64,000 bases of DNA from Ruminococcus sp. (GCA_013911065.1 JACERV010000002.1:116978-180977), one strand, 5' to 3'; counted from the first letter of the stretch, positions 24,957-34,609 are shown. The notes: generated from the sequence alone by a model not told the origin. Made by a program: numbers and translations.

Positions 24957-26270
24957 TTATAATGGTATCAATATTTTTAAGCAAAACCAATCATCTTCTG
25001 CAGTGATATCAACTTCTCCTTTATACTTATGCACTGTATACTGCAGGCTCTTCAGCCCATATCCGTGAAACTCTCTTTTCTTTTTTGTAGTAACCGGAAA
25101 ATCCTTTTCAAATTGCAGCGTACCTTCATAGTAATTTTCGAATCTTATTATTAAGAAACTTCTTTTAGAAAATGCGCTTACGTGTATCAGCCGTTTTTCC
25201 TTATCCACAATTTTCTTCTCACATTCAATGGCATTGTCCAGCGCATTTCCAAAAATAGAGCAGATGTCCATAACATCCATAAAATCAAACAATGTGCCGT
25301 CAACAACGCAGGTAAAAGATATCTCATGCTGCTGGCAGTACAGGCCTTTACTCATAAGAAGCGTATCCAGTACCTTATTTCCTGTTTTATACTGGACTTC
25401 ATAATTGATAATCTCCTGTTCCATCCTGTCCAGGTACTCATTCCGTTTTTCCCTGTCCTCCTCAGCTCTGAGCGCAATAATATGATGCTTTAAGTCATGA
25501 TATTTATAATGAATCAAATCCAATGTCTTTTGGGACTGCCGGTATTGCATATACTGGCTCTCAAGGATTTTCTGAATACTTTCTAATTCTCCCCGCACCT
25601 TCTGATTCCGCCACTGTACATGAAAGGCATATAAAATTGCCAGACCTGCCACATCCACAAAGGTACGGATATTAAAAATCTCCCGGCTGTACATGCCGCT
25701 AAATGGTGTGTTAATGGCCACAAACCCCAGATTACTTATAAAGAAGATGCCGCCTGTTATAATAACGACCTCCCAGAGCTCCCGTACATCTATATCCAGC
25801 CTCTCACCCCGGGGCAACAGAAGCCGGTTCATTCTCCAAAATACAGCGTAAATGATTCCATAAACAATGATCAGTATCATACACCTGCTTAAAAGTCCTT
25901 TATCATCATATACATTTCCCCAATAAAGAGAAAGCTGCCATTCCATAGAAGCTGCCGTCTCTGCCATAATAAATGCAAAGGCTCCGCAATATACCGCATC
26001 TTTCCAGTTTACTTCACAGGTCAGGTAAAGAAAGAGAATCATCAGAAAGATGGCCGACATCATACATAGAATCCACCAGACTCCATCCAGCCCTCCGGTA
26101 AAGCCAAGAAAAAGCCCCTGAACAAGAAGGGCTGTTACGCAGAGTACTCCCAGCTTCACACCATGGAGCTTCCTTTTCATATAAAAAATGAAAACCATAC
26201 AGGACAGCCACTCCGCCAGCGCCGTATAGAACCGCGGAATATCCGGCAAGGTTATTCCAATATCATTCAT
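24957..26270 (-). CDS. GHKL (AgrC-type) sensor histidine kinase
   Basis: The 437-residue protein has an N-terminal block of about six membrane helices (1-210), a dimerisation helix with the phospho-acceptor region YHDLKHHIIALRAE, and a GHKL ATPase domain with N-box FGNALDNAIEC and G-box HGYGLKSLQY. The layout is that of AgrC/VirS-like receptors, which often sense peptides or small extracellular ligands. Its ATG immediately follows the response regulator stop (TAA-ATG), so the two are translationally coupled. Confidence 0.92.
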   Translation of the reverse strand: MNDIGITLPDIPRFYTALAEWLSCMVFIFYMKRKLHGVKLGVLCVTALLVQGLFLGFTGGLDGVWWILCMMSAIFLMILFLYLTCEVNWKDAVYCGAFAFIMAETAASMEWQLSLYWGNVYDDKGLLSRCMILIIVYGIIYAVFWRMNRLLLPRGERLDIDVRELWEVVIITGGIFFISNLGFVAINTPFSGMYSREIFNIRTFVDVAGLAILYAFHVQWRNQKVRGELESIQKILESQYMQYRQSQKTLDLIHYKYHDLKHHIIALRAEEDREKRNEYLDRMEQEIINYEVQYKTGNKVLDTLLMSKGLYCQQHEISFTCVVDGTLFDFMDVMDICSIFGNALDNAIECEKKIVDKEKRLIHVSAFSKRSFLIIRFENYYEGTLQFEKDFPVTTKKKREFHGYGLKSLQYTVHKYKGEVDITAEDDWFCLKILIPL

Positions 26271-26978
26271 TTACTTCACCTCTCCCCAATATTTCGTCAG
26301 ATCCTGCATAAAACTTTTCAAACCGGAACGGCTCAGCAAAAGCGCTTCCCCTTTCACTATGGCACACTTATCCTTTATCCCCTCCACATGCTCCAGATTA
26401 ATCAAATAACATTTGTTCCCTCTGGAAAAATTGAGCTTTTTTAACTCTTCCTCTATAGACTTCATAGTGCCACTGGAAACAACCGCCTCATCTTTCATAT
26501 GAAAAATCAAATTATGTCCCTGGCTCTCTATATAATAAATGTCGGAACTCTCCAAACGGCGGATCCCCCCCTTGACCGGCACTATAATATGTCTGGCATG
26601 ACGCTTTTTCATTCGCTCAATTGCCCTGCCCAGCTTCTGCGCAAAGGCAAAATAATGAACCGGCTTCAGGACATAGTCAAGAGCATCCACTTCATATCCC
26701 CGGATGGCGTACTGTGTCATATTCGTAATGAAGATGATAATTACCTCGGAATCCTTTTTACGTATTTCCTCCGCAGCCGTCATTCCATCCACAAACTTCA
26801 TCTGAATGTCCATAAAAATGATATCAAATTGCGCCCTATATTCTGCAGTGATACCATCCCCATCCCGATAGACAGTAATCTGCAGCTCCTCTTTCTTTTC
26901 GTCCTCATAACGCTTCAGATATTCTACTATCTGATGTGCATAAATTTCTTCATCTTCCACAACTGCAACTCTAATCAT
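26271..26978 (-). CDS. LytTR-family response regulator
   Basis: The 235-residue protein has a receiver domain (VAVVEDEEIYAHQIVEYL; phospho-Asp in IIFMDIQM; Lys in DYVLKPV) and a LytTR DNA-binding domain from about 130 (IIVPVKGGIRRLESSDIYYI; FSRGNKCYLINLEHV). LytTR proteins bind pairs of direct repeats. A matching pair precedes the adjacent GH3 gene, so regulation of the beta-glucosidase locus is a reasonable inference. Confidence 0.93.
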   Translation of the reverse strand: MIRVAVVEDEEIYAHQIVEYLKRYEDEKKEELQITVYRDGDGITAEYRAQFDIIFMDIQMKFVDGMTAAEEIRKKDSEVIIIFITNMTQYAIRGYEVDALDYVLKPVHYFAFAQKLGRAIERMKKRHARHIIVPVKGGIRRLESSDIYYIESQGHNLIFHMKDEAVVSSGTMKSIEEELKKLNFSRGNKCYLINLEHVEGIKDKCAIVKGEALLLSRSGLKSFMQDLTKYWGEVK

Positions 26979-27255
26979 ATTCAGACTTCCTCATTCCACA
27001 AATTCTGTCCTATGCCACCCATGCTGGATTCTTTCATCCCCTCAGTAACATGACTGCACTTTTCTTCTATTATATATATTTCACAGATATATTCAATGGG
27101 GAAGTTTACGGATGATTTATACGAGATTTGCAGAACTAAACTATTTATTCACCGAAATGTCAATGATATAGTACATCATAATGTAAATCAGATGTAGATT
27201 TATTGCGTGTAATTGATTATAATGAGAATTACCGATTACATTGGGAGGAAAGAAA

Positions 27256-27417
27256 ATGTTGAAAAATATTGTACTGATTGTAGCTCTTTTATGTTCCTGC
27301 GTCTATATGACACTGTTCTGGATCTCTAATAAAAAAGCAAATCAAATTGCTAACAAATTTCAAAAGCCGTTTATAGCCGTAAGCGCAATTTTATTAGTGC
27401 TGTATATTATTTTATAA
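27256..27417 (+). CDS. Small membrane protein (53 residues)
   Basis: The ATG follows TTGGGAGGAAAGAAA, a strong ribosome site. The product has two hydrophobic helices (about 4-23 and 37-52) joined by a charged NKKANQIANKFQK turn. No family was recognised. The gene stands alone on the plus strand between the LytTR system and the XRE regulator. The good ribosome site and helix-turn-helix membrane pattern argue for a real gene, but no homology supports it here. Confidence 0.6.
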   Translation: MLKNIVLIVALLCSCVYMTLFWISNKKANQIANKFQKPFIAVSAILLVLYIIL

Positions 27418-27729
27418 TAGCACAATTTTGATTCTCTCGTTTTCCGGCTTATAATTTAAGGTCTCCTATGAACTTATGTTATCATAGAAGACCTTGGCGG
27501 TAATTCTCGCTTTAATTTATAATCTTTACTCTCACATTTTGACCAAAATTAAACGGCTTTTACAAACTGATAAAGTTAAGTTGTGATTACCTATATTGAG
27601 TAACTCTCTAAATCAGAAAGTATAATATCCTTTTTGCACTCGGAAATACCGATTCTACAGTTGTTTATGGATAAATAGTTATTGTTTCTGATACATAATT
27701 AAAATCACTTTTTCGCTGATATGCCACTG
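27418..27729. other. Intergenic region downstream of small membrane gene
   Basis: It holds one hairpin (AAGGTCT...AGACCTT, about 27460-27496) that could terminate the small membrane gene although no T-run follows. The rest is AT-rich with no recognised feature. Confidence 0.45.
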
Positions 27730-28359
27730 TTATTCAAGGTTACTAATCTCCAAGATTTGTAAAGGCCTTATCTCCGTCTCCTCCCCCCTTTCTATTACCT
27801 CTCCCTTCTTGTACATATATTTAATTTTAAGCCTTTTTCCTTTTTCAACATCAAAGCCTCTCTGAATCTCACTTCTTTTTATTATTATTTTGGGGGCATA
27901 CCATCTTTCCCTCTCATCATCATAAGCAGCATCTTTCTGAAAGATTAGATACTCTTTATTAAAATCAATAACTTCTCCTCTAGAAATACCGATAATCTCT
28001 GTTGTATAATCCCTATAGAAAAGATAGCCACTAATAAAAATAATTGATAAAATCAAAACTATGGATAAAATAAAAGCAATTCGTTTATATTTTTTTGTTT
28101 TATCTTCTTTCAGGGCAGTTTTAAGGGCATTGCTGGGAGTATTTTCTTTTTCCTCTCCATAGCCTACAAATTCATATAAATCAATTTTTAAAACGTCAGC
28201 CAAACCCTCCCAAAAAGAAATATCCGGGCTGGATACACCCCGTTCCCATTTAGAAATAGTTTTACTTGATACGTGTATTTTGTTCGCCACTTCTTCTTGC
28301 TTTAGACCAAGTTCACGCCTTCTGTTCGCCAGATTTGTTCCCAATTTTGTCTTATTCAA
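27730..28359 (-). CDS. XRE-family regulator with membrane-anchored C-terminal domain
   Basis: The 209-residue protein starts with a Cro/cI-type HTH (LANRRRELGLKQEEVANKIH, then SSKTISKWERG), a linker, one membrane helix (IAFILSIVLILSIIFISGYLF, about 94-114) and an extracytoplasmic or strand-rich domain of about 95 residues. This pattern suggests a membrane-linked sensor-regulator. The extracytoplasmic part is of unknown function, and no target operator was identified. Confidence 0.85.
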   Translation of the reverse strand: MNKTKLGTNLANRRRELGLKQEEVANKIHVSSKTISKWERGVSSPDISFWEGLADVLKIDLYEFVGYGEEKENTPSNALKTALKEDKTKKYKRIAFILSIVLILSIIFISGYLFYRDYTTEIIGISRGEVIDFNKEYLIFQKDAAYDDERERWYAPKIIIKRSEIQRGFDVEKGKRLKIKYMYKKGEVIERGEETEIRPLQILEISNLE

Positions 28360-28725
28360 AATACCAAAACCTTTCTTCGAGATATTATATATTTGCTATT
28401 ATATTAACAATGTTCAGACAAAAAGTCACTCTATGAATTGTAGAGTGGCGTAAAATGGGCGATAACAACACAAGAATGGGAGCAGAACCAGGAAAATTTG
28501 GAGGAAAGAAAATATTAGAAAAGAAGAGTTCTTTGACAACAATATATTTAAGCTTCTGTGACAAACGTAAAAAATAGCCGTCCTACCCTAGTAAAGTAAA
28601 CGGCTATTTCATAACAAATTATTTTGCCGGAGTAGGTGAGACGCATTCACCTGCCGACTGTCTTGTTAAGTATATTATAGTCAATATCATTAAACATGTC
28701 AATCATCTGAAAATTGTATAGCAGC
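28360..28725. other. Intergenic region between dhaL and the XRE gene
   Basis: It contains the dhaL terminator (28569-28609), a second small hairpin (GTAGGTGA/TCACCTGC, about 28631-28653), a short inverted repeat ACTCTA/TAGAGT near 28427-28444, and a 40-codon plus-strand frame starting at 28454 without a convincing ribosome site, which I do not call a gene. Confidence 0.5.
28569..28609 (-). terminator. Terminator of the PTS-Dha operon
   Basis: AAATAGCCGT pairs with ACGGCTATTT; on the minus strand TTTTTT follows. It lies about 115 nt after the dhaL stop. Confidence 0.85.
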
Positions 28726-29364
28726 CTATTTGCTTTCCACATATTCCCGCATTCCCTGGAATATCAGATACACAGAGGTCGCCCCTGCATCCTGATGTCC
28801 AATGGCCCGTTCCATCAGGGATTTTGCACGCCCAAACTTTGCGGTATACCCTTTTGTATCCTCCAAACCTTTTGCTGCGGCTGCTTCTGCAGCTCTCAGC
28901 ATTTCAAGGAGTCCTTTTTCTGCATTTTCTTCCATAGCAATCACAGCAGGTTCAAGAGCATCTACCATAGTCTTATCTCCCACCTGTGCTTTACCGCGCT
29001 CCTTGATGGCCTCCAGACTTTTACGCTCCATTGCAGCTAAATCTGAAGCAGTCAGCTCCGGCTTAGCTTCCATGCCTTTCGCACCTGACAGATAGAGACT
29101 TCCGAAAATTACTCCTGAAGCGCCTCCCATGGACATAAGCATTGCTTTTCCTGCTATGGCAAATACATCGTATACGCTTTCAAAAGTCTCCTGTTTATTA
29201 AGCTTATCCTTTGCCTTCTGCATCCCTCCTGCCATTCCAATTCCATGGTCACCGTCTCCAATGGCACTGTCAATCTCTGTCAGATAAGGCTTTTGTCCTA
29301 TGATTTTATCAGCAATATAAATCAGCATCTCTTTTGCATTCTGTATATTGATTACGTCTAACAT
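28726..29364 (-). CDS. dhaL: Dihydroxyacetone kinase subunit DhaL
   Basis: The 212-residue ADP/ATP-binding subunit has the metal-nucleotide motif DSAIGDGDHG (Asp32, Asp37, Asp39, His40) and the later MSMGGASGVIFGSLYL and HQDAGATSV segments. With DhaK it phosphorylates dihydroxyacetone or a similar short ketose. It is the last gene of an operon that also encodes a PTS permease, HPr and enzyme I. PTS-linked DhaKL normally receives phosphate through DhaM, and no DhaM is encoded here. The start is 3 nt after the dhaK stop. Confidence 0.93.
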   Translation of the reverse strand: MLDVINIQNAKEMLIYIADKIIGQKPYLTEIDSAIGDGDHGIGMAGGMQKAKDKLNKQETFESVYDVFAIAGKAMLMSMGGASGVIFGSLYLSGAKGMEAKPELTASDLAAMERKSLEAIKERGKAQVGDKTMVDALEPAVIAMEENAEKGLLEMLRAAEAAAAKGLEDTKGYTAKFGRAKSLMERAIGHQDAGATSVYLIFQGMREYVESK

Positions 29365-29367
29365 AGC

Positions 29368-30375
29368 TTATTTCCCTTCTTTCGCATAATACGGGCAATA
29401 ACACGGAGCATCGTAGTATTTCTTCAATTCTTCATCCAGTTTAAACAATGTAATAGAAAAACCACCCATTTCCTGTGAAGTACAATAATGATTCAAATCT
29501 GAATCATACACCTTAATGCCGTCACGGTCCAAAAGTTCCCGCAATTTACGGTATACAATACTCATCTCAATCATGGTAGTAGAACCTAAGCTGTTTACCA
29601 ATACACACACCTCATCTCCGGCCTTTAAATCAAAGTCCTGGATAATATGATTATAAAGAACTGTTACCAGTTCATCTGCCGGCTGCATTTCAGTACGCTT
29701 TACTCCGGGTTCTCCATGAAGCCCCATACCATACTCAATCTCATTTTCACCCAATTCAAAAATCGGTTTATCGAGTCCCGGTATTTGTCCCGGCTCAGTG
29801 GCAATCCCAATTGAACGGATATTTCCGGAGGCTTTTTGGGTAACACCCGCCGCTTCTTCCAGGGATAGTCCTGCATCACAGGCCGCTCCTGCTATCTTTA
29901 CTACAAATACATCTCCCGCAATACCCCGCCTGTCAAAAGCCCTTGACCGGGGTGCTGATGCAACGTCATCCATTACACGTACATGAGCAGTGGAGATACC
30001 CTCATCATTTAAAAACTCCTCACCCATATCAAAGTTCAAGTTGTCTCCTGCATAATTTCCATATACGAACAAGACCCCTTTGCCATCATTGACTGCACTT
30101 GCAGTCTCATAAATTGTATTCGGATCGGGGGAAGCAAAAATGTTTCCACAGGCGGCGGCATCAGCCAGCCCCTTTCCCACAAACCCGGCAAACATAGGCT
30201 CATGGCCGCTGCCGCCTCCGATAACCAACGCAACCTTTCCTTTCCGGGGATTCTTAGAAATGACACCATTTACTTCCGGGTGCTTCGTAACATACTTTTC
30301 GTTAGCCAGGATAAATCCTTCCATCATCTCAGTTACAACATTATCTGGGTTATTAATTATTTTCTTTGTACTCAT
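29368..30375 (-). CDS. dhaK: Dihydroxyacetone kinase subunit DhaK
   Basis: The 335-residue substrate-binding subunit has GGGSGHEP (53-60), Asp111 in YAGDNLNFDMG, and His220 in GLHGEPG, the histidine that covalently holds the ketose as a hemiaminal. Length and motifs match DhaK. The partner DhaL follows. Related kinases act on erythrulose or other short sugars, so the natural substrate could differ from dihydroxyacetone. Context (PTS importer and class II aldolase upstream) fits removal of a C3 cleavage product. Confidence 0.93.
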   Translation of the reverse strand: MSTKKIINNPDNVVTEMMEGFILANEKYVTKHPEVNGVISKNPRKGKVALVIGGGSGHEPMFAGFVGKGLADAAACGNIFASPDPNTIYETASAVNDGKGVLFVYGNYAGDNLNFDMGEEFLNDEGISTAHVRVMDDVASAPRSRAFDRRGIAGDVFVVKIAGAACDAGLSLEEAAGVTQKASGNIRSIGIATEPGQIPGLDKPIFELGENEIEYGMGLHGEPGVKRTEMQPADELVTVLYNHIIQDFDLKAGDEVCVLVNSLGSTTMIEMSIVYRKLRELLDRDGIKVYDSDLNHYCTSQEMGGFSITLFKLDEELKKYYDAPCYCPYYAKEGK

Positions 30376-30393
30376 TTTCGTTTCCTTTCTTAA

Positions 30394-32040
30394 CTATCTG
30401 CACCTATAAGTATCTGCGTATTGCTTTGCATCCTGATAAGAATAGCTTCTGATTAAATCTTTAATAAGAGGTATCGATGCAGCGGACATACTGAATTCAT
30501 CAAGCCCCATACCCAGCAATAACTTTACAGCCTGTTCGTCACTTGCAAACTCTCCGCACATTCCCACCTTAATTCCGTTTGCATGTCCCGCTTCAATCAC
30601 CTTTTGAATACTTTTAAGCACTGCCGGATGAAAAGAATTATATAATGGCGCCACCTTTTTATTTCCACGGTCCACTGCCAGCATATATTGTGTCAGGTCA
30701 TTGGTTCCAATACTAAAGAAATCCACTTCTTTGGCAAACTCCTCCGCACACATAACCGATGCGGGAGTCTCAATCATCATACCTACTTGAATATTTTCAT
30801 TAAACGGGATATCTTCTGCCCGCAGTTCCTTTTTACATTCTTCTACCAATCCCCTGGCTTCTCTAAGTTCCTCTATTGCGATAATCATGGGAAACATAAT
30901 GCGCACCGGGCCGTATACACTTGCCCGCAGAAGCGCACGTATCTGTGTCCGGAACATTTCTTTCATTTCCAGAGAAATTCGGATGGCCCGCCAGCCCAGA
31001 TACGGATTCTCTTCATGCTCAAATTCAAAATAAGATAAGGTTTTGTCACCCCCGATATCCAGGGTCCTGATGGTGACTTCCTCCTCCAGTCGGCATGCGA
31101 CTGCTTTATATGCTTCAAACTGTTCATCCTCAGTAGGAAAGTGTGTACTTTCCATATACAGAAATTCGCTCCGAAGCAATCCCACACCCTTTATATGAAG
31201 GGCAGCAAGTGCATCCGCTTCCTCCACACTTCCGATGTTGGCACATACTGAAACCTCATGCCCATCGGATGTAACTGCGGGGAATCTGCTTTTACGGACC
31301 AGTTCCGCCTCAGCCTGATCAAATACCTTTTTTTGCTTCATATATTTCAAAATGACAGACTTTTCTGGATTAAGCAAAATCTGGCCGGCTTTTGCATCCA
31401 TAATAATCATATCTTCCGCCCGCACGGAATCCAATATCTCCTTTACTCCCACAAGAGCCGGCAGACCGATGTTCTTAGCCATAATAGACACATGGCTTGT
31501 AATGCCGCCCTCCTGAGTAATAAATCCGAGAACATACTTTAAATTAAGATTTGCTGTGTCAGAGGGTGTCAGGTCTTCTGCCACAATAATTACCGGCTCG
31601 CTTATACCATCAAATGGATTGTGGTCAATTCCCTTTAAAATGCGCATCAGGCGGTCACAGATATCTTTAATATCCGCAGCCCTCTCCCGCATATACTCAT
31701 CCTCCATGGCTTCAAACATAGATATCCATTCTACTGCTGTTTCCTTCAGTGCCCGCTGCACATTTATATTCTGCTGCAAAATTTTATCATGCACCCCCTG
31801 AGTTAACACGGCATCCATAACAATTTCCAAATGGGCGCCAAATATGTCATTCTCCTCAGCCAGCAATTCAAGCTGCCTCACTGCCTCAGACACTGCCTCA
31901 TCATACTTTTGTGTTTCATTTTTCAAATCTTCCTGAAACACGTTATAGGAATCCGGCTCTAAAGATATTTTTTCAACTATAAAAGCCTTTCCTATAGCGA
32001 TTCCTCTTGAGGCTGTCCGGGAAACACGAATTTCTTTCAT
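30394..32040 (-). CDS. PTS enzyme I (PEP-protein phosphotransferase), operon-specific
   Basis: The 548-residue protein has the enzyme I layout: HPr-binding helical domain, phospho-His183 in GGITSHVSIMAKNIGLPALVG, and the PEP-binding barrel (GVGLLRSEFLYM, then MCGEFASDE). The active-site motif has Ile where most housekeeping enzymes read GG(R/K)TSH. It lies 9 nt after an HPr gene and inside a fructose-type PTS operon, so it probably serves this pathway specifically. The window does not show whether the general ptsHI is elsewhere, so I do not assign ptsI outright. Confidence 0.92.
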   Translation of the reverse strand: MKEIRVSRTASRGIAIGKAFIVEKISLEPDSYNVFQEDLKNETQKYDEAVSEAVRQLELLAEENDIFGAHLEIVMDAVLTQGVHDKILQQNINVQRALKETAVEWISMFEAMEDEYMRERAADIKDICDRLMRILKGIDHNPFDGISEPVIIVAEDLTPSDTANLNLKYVLGFITQEGGITSHVSIMAKNIGLPALVGVKEILDSVRAEDMIIMDAKAGQILLNPEKSVILKYMKQKKVFDQAEAELVRKSRFPAVTSDGHEVSVCANIGSVEEADALAALHIKGVGLLRSEFLYMESTHFPTEDEQFEAYKAVACRLEEEVTIRTLDIGGDKTLSYFEFEHEENPYLGWRAIRISLEMKEMFRTQIRALLRASVYGPVRIMFPMIIAIEELREARGLVEECKKELRAEDIPFNENIQVGMMIETPASVMCAEEFAKEVDFFSIGTNDLTQYMLAVDRGNKKVAPLYNSFHPAVLKSIQKVIEAGHANGIKVGMCGEFASDEQAVKLLLGMGLDEFSMSAASIPLIKDLIRSYSYQDAKQYADTYRCR

Positions 32041-32049
32041 ATCTTCCTC

Positions 32050-32313
32050 CTACTCTCCCAGCCCGGATTCAATGGCATTAACCAATACTTTTAAGTCCTC
32101 TTCTTCAGTCTCACCGCTGCACTCAATTGTAATTTCAGAGTTACATGTAATTGCAGCCGCCATAATCATCAGCACGCTCTTGGGGTTAATCTTTTTTTCT
32201 TTGAAGAAAACTGTAATATCTGATTTACACTTTGCTGCCAGTTTTGAAAATTCTACCGCTGGTCTTGCATGAAGACCTGATTTATTTTTTACTACAATTG
32301 TCTGACTTACCAT
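32050..32313 (-). CDS. HPr-like phosphocarrier protein
   Basis: The ATG at 32313 is preferred (AAAGGA about 9 nt upstream) over the ATG at 32322. The 87-residue protein has phospho-His15 in SGLHARPAVEF and Ser46 in INPKSVLMIMA, so HPr-kinase regulation is possible. It lies between EIIC and enzyme I, in place to pass phosphate from enzyme I to the EIIA of this operon. A GC-rich hairpin at 32394-32428 precedes it and may attenuate or process the transcript. Confidence 0.92.
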   Translation of the reverse strand: MVSQTIVVKNKSGLHARPAVEFSKLAAKCKSDITVFFKEKKINPKSVLMIMAAAITCNSEITIECSGETEEEDLKVLVNAIESGLGE

Positions 32314-32459
32314 AATCCACATTCCTTTCTAGTTCAAGTATACTCTAGTGTACTGTTCAGGAGGGCAAGCTCGGTTTTGCTTTGCTAATTGCAAAAGGCC
32401 GCGAAGTCTATTCCCCGCAGCCTCCTTTAGTCTCTACCCTATAATTTGAACATCATTAT

Positions 32460-33488
32460 TTATGAAACTGCTTCCTCTTCAGGAGTTGGTGCCTTTTTAA
32501 ATGCCAATACCAGTGCTGCACTAACTGCTGAGCCGATAAGCAGTGCCAGGAACAGCATAAGCGGTCTGTTGCAAAGGCCGATAACAAAAATACCGCCATG
32601 AGGTGCCTGCATTGTACACCCAAACAGATAGGAAAGAATCGCACTTACTGCACCGCCAGCCATGAAGCAGGGAACGTACAGCCAGGGCTTTCCAACTGCG
32701 AAGGGAATTGCAAACTCAGAAATCATAGCCATCCCGCCTAACACACAGCCGGCTGTTGCAGAACGTTCTGACTCCGTAAATTTCTTTTTAACAACCAGCA
32801 TTGCTATTCCAATTGCAAGGGGCGGTACCATAGATGCCACGAAGTTTGCCGCCATAGGTGCATAATTTCCCGCTTCCATTGCTGCCAGTGCAAAGGCATA
32901 TGCTGCCTTATTAACCGGTCCCCCAAGGTCAAATGCAAGCATCATCCCCTGTATAAGACCAAGGATAATCAGACTGCTCCCAGTCATACCGCTCAGGAAA
33001 TCCAACATTGTATGATTAATAGCCGCAATCGGGCCACCCAACACAATTCCCATGACAAATCCAATGGCCAATGTAGATATTACCGGAATAATCACGGTTG
33101 GCAGTAAAGATCTCAGCATAATCGGAATTGGAAGCTTCTTAAGCGCACGTACTATGTAACCTGCAATAATACCGCCAATCAGACCTGCCAGGAATCCGCC
33201 GCCGATTGCATCAGCTATCACACCTGCTACCATACCGGGTAAAATCGCCGGTTTATCACCAATGGAAAATGCCACATATGCTGCCATAACCGGCACCATC
33301 AGCCCAAAGGCATCTTTTCCCCACCAGAAGATTCTGGACCAGAATCCTGTCTGACTTTCTGTTACTGCCACAGCTCCGCCGCCGGCGAAACCAATTGCAA
33401 CTAATATACCCCCTGCCACTACAAATGGCAGCATATAAGATACACCCGTCAATAAGGCTTGTTTAATATCATTCAAAAAATCCTTCAT
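32460..33488 (-). CDS. PTS fructose-type EIIC permease
   Basis: A GTG at 33497 is only 2 nt from AAGGAG, so the ATG at 33488 is preferred. The 342-residue membrane protein has the fructose-EIIC signature (LTGVSYMLPFVVAGGILVAI; later a LGGPVNKAAYAF loop; MQAPHGGIFVIGL). It transports the sugar while EIIB phosphorylates it. EIIA, EIIB and EIIC are separate polypeptides here, unlike the common FruA fusion. Confidence 0.92.
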   Translation of the reverse strand: MKDFLNDIKQALLTGVSYMLPFVVAGGILVAIGFAGGGAVAVTESQTGFWSRIFWWGKDAFGLMVPVMAAYVAFSIGDKPAILPGMVAGVIADAIGGGFLAGLIGGIIAGYIVRALKKLPIPIMLRSLLPTVIIPVISTLAIGFVMGIVLGGPIAAINHTMLDFLSGMTGSSLIILGLIQGMMLAFDLGGPVNKAAYAFALAAMEAGNYAPMAANFVASMVPPLAIGIAMLVVKKKFTESERSATAGCVLGGMAMISEFAIPFAVGKPWLYVPCFMAGGAVSAILSYLFGCTMQAPHGGIFVIGLCNRPLMLFLALLIGSAVSAALVLAFKKAPTPEEEAVS

Positions 33489-33516
33489 AAGTCTCACTTC
33501 TCCTTTTCCTTAGCGA

Positions 33517-33813
33517 TTACCCAAACAATAAATCCGGTTTCTTAATTACATCATGAGGCTTAACCCGCATGATCTTTTTTTCCGGGAATTTTGCAAACCG
33601 CTCTACTTTCGTAATTCCCACATCATTTGCAAATATCAGCAAGTCCGCAGTTTCAATATCTTTCGAAGATAACTGGTTCTCAATTCCGAGAGCCCCCTGA
33701 ATCTCTACCTTACAAGTATGGCCGTTCTTTTTACAGGCTTTCTTAATAGCCTCAGCCGCCATATACGAGTGAGCAATACCCGTTGCACAAGATGTTATCG
33801 CAATTACAAACAT
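33517..33813 (-). CDS. PTS fructose-type EIIB
   Basis: The 98-residue protein has phospho-Cys9 in ITSCATGIAHSYMAAEA, the fructose EIIB hallmark, and the downstream ADLLIFANDVGI strand. It takes phosphate from EIIA and donates it to the sugar bound in EIIC. The gene lies between EIIA and EIIC. Confidence 0.93.
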   Translation of the reverse strand: MFVIAITSCATGIAHSYMAAEAIKKACKKNGHTCKVEIQGALGIENQLSSKDIETADLLIFANDVGITKVERFAKFPEKKIMRVKPHDVIKKPDLLFG

Positions 33814-33825
33814 AAAACTACCTCC

Positions 33826-34311
33826 TTATTCCTCCGCTTTTATTTTTTGAATACCCACAAGCAGTTCCTCGTAGCTTTGTACATTGGCAATCAACTCCCG
33901 GAAGTCGTCCCTCATCAGGTATCCAGCCAAAGTAGCTAATATTCTCAAATGCTGATTGTCTCCGCCAGCCTCGTCCACCGCAAGTACAAATATGTATTTA
34001 ACCGGTCCTTCTTCTCCGTGGGATTCATATATAAAACCCTCCCGGCATCTGATAAACCCAACTCCCGGTTTTAGTACTTCCTTGCATTGGCCATGGGGAA
34101 TGGCAATAAAATCTCCCATATAGGTAGGTCCCAGACTCTCTCTGTATAACAAAGATTCCCGAAACGCCTCCTTATCTGAGACAACTCCGCTCTTTTCGAA
34201 TTGTTCGGACATAAATTGAAATAACTGGTCTTTGTCTGCAAATGGTTCATGATCCAGGATCATTAACTCCTTTAGCAATACGTCCCCTATATCAATTCCA
34301 TGAGTTTCCAT
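33826..34311 (-). CDS. PTS fructose/mannitol-type EIIA
   Basis: AAGGAGG stands 8 nt before the ATG at 34311, giving 161 residues; an in-frame ATG 60 nt upstream lacks a ribosome site. Phospho-His73 lies in GDFIAIPHGQ. This is the first gene of EIIA-EIIB-EIIC-HPr-EI-DhaK-DhaL. No close promoter consensus was fixed; the upstream 470 bp is AT-rich. Confidence 0.92.
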   Translation of the reverse strand: METHGIDIGDVLLKELMILDHEPFADKDQLFQFMSEQFEKSGVVSDKEAFRESLLYRESLGPTYMGDFIAIPHGQCKEVLKPGVGFIRCREGFIYESHGEEGPVKYIFVLAVDEAGGDNQHLRILATLAGYLMRDDFRELIANVQSYEELLVGIQKIKAEE

Positions 34312-34609
34312 CGTCAATGCCTCCTTCATAGTTAAATATAGTAATCTCACTCTTTTCTCGACAAGTGCCATTTTCAGGTGCGCGCGCTATACCATACAAC
34401 AATGCATTTATCTTATTTATATTCTAACAAGTCTTTTTCAAAAAAGATACCAGCCATAATCTCATATTTTGCACTTATTTTGTTGTAATAGTCCATATTA
34501 AATCATTATAAGCCTTTTTATAAGGTATAATTGCATAAAAATATTGTTTATTATTTTTAAGTTTTATGTATTTTATATATCAAAATACATAAAATTCCAC
34601 TTGTAAAAT

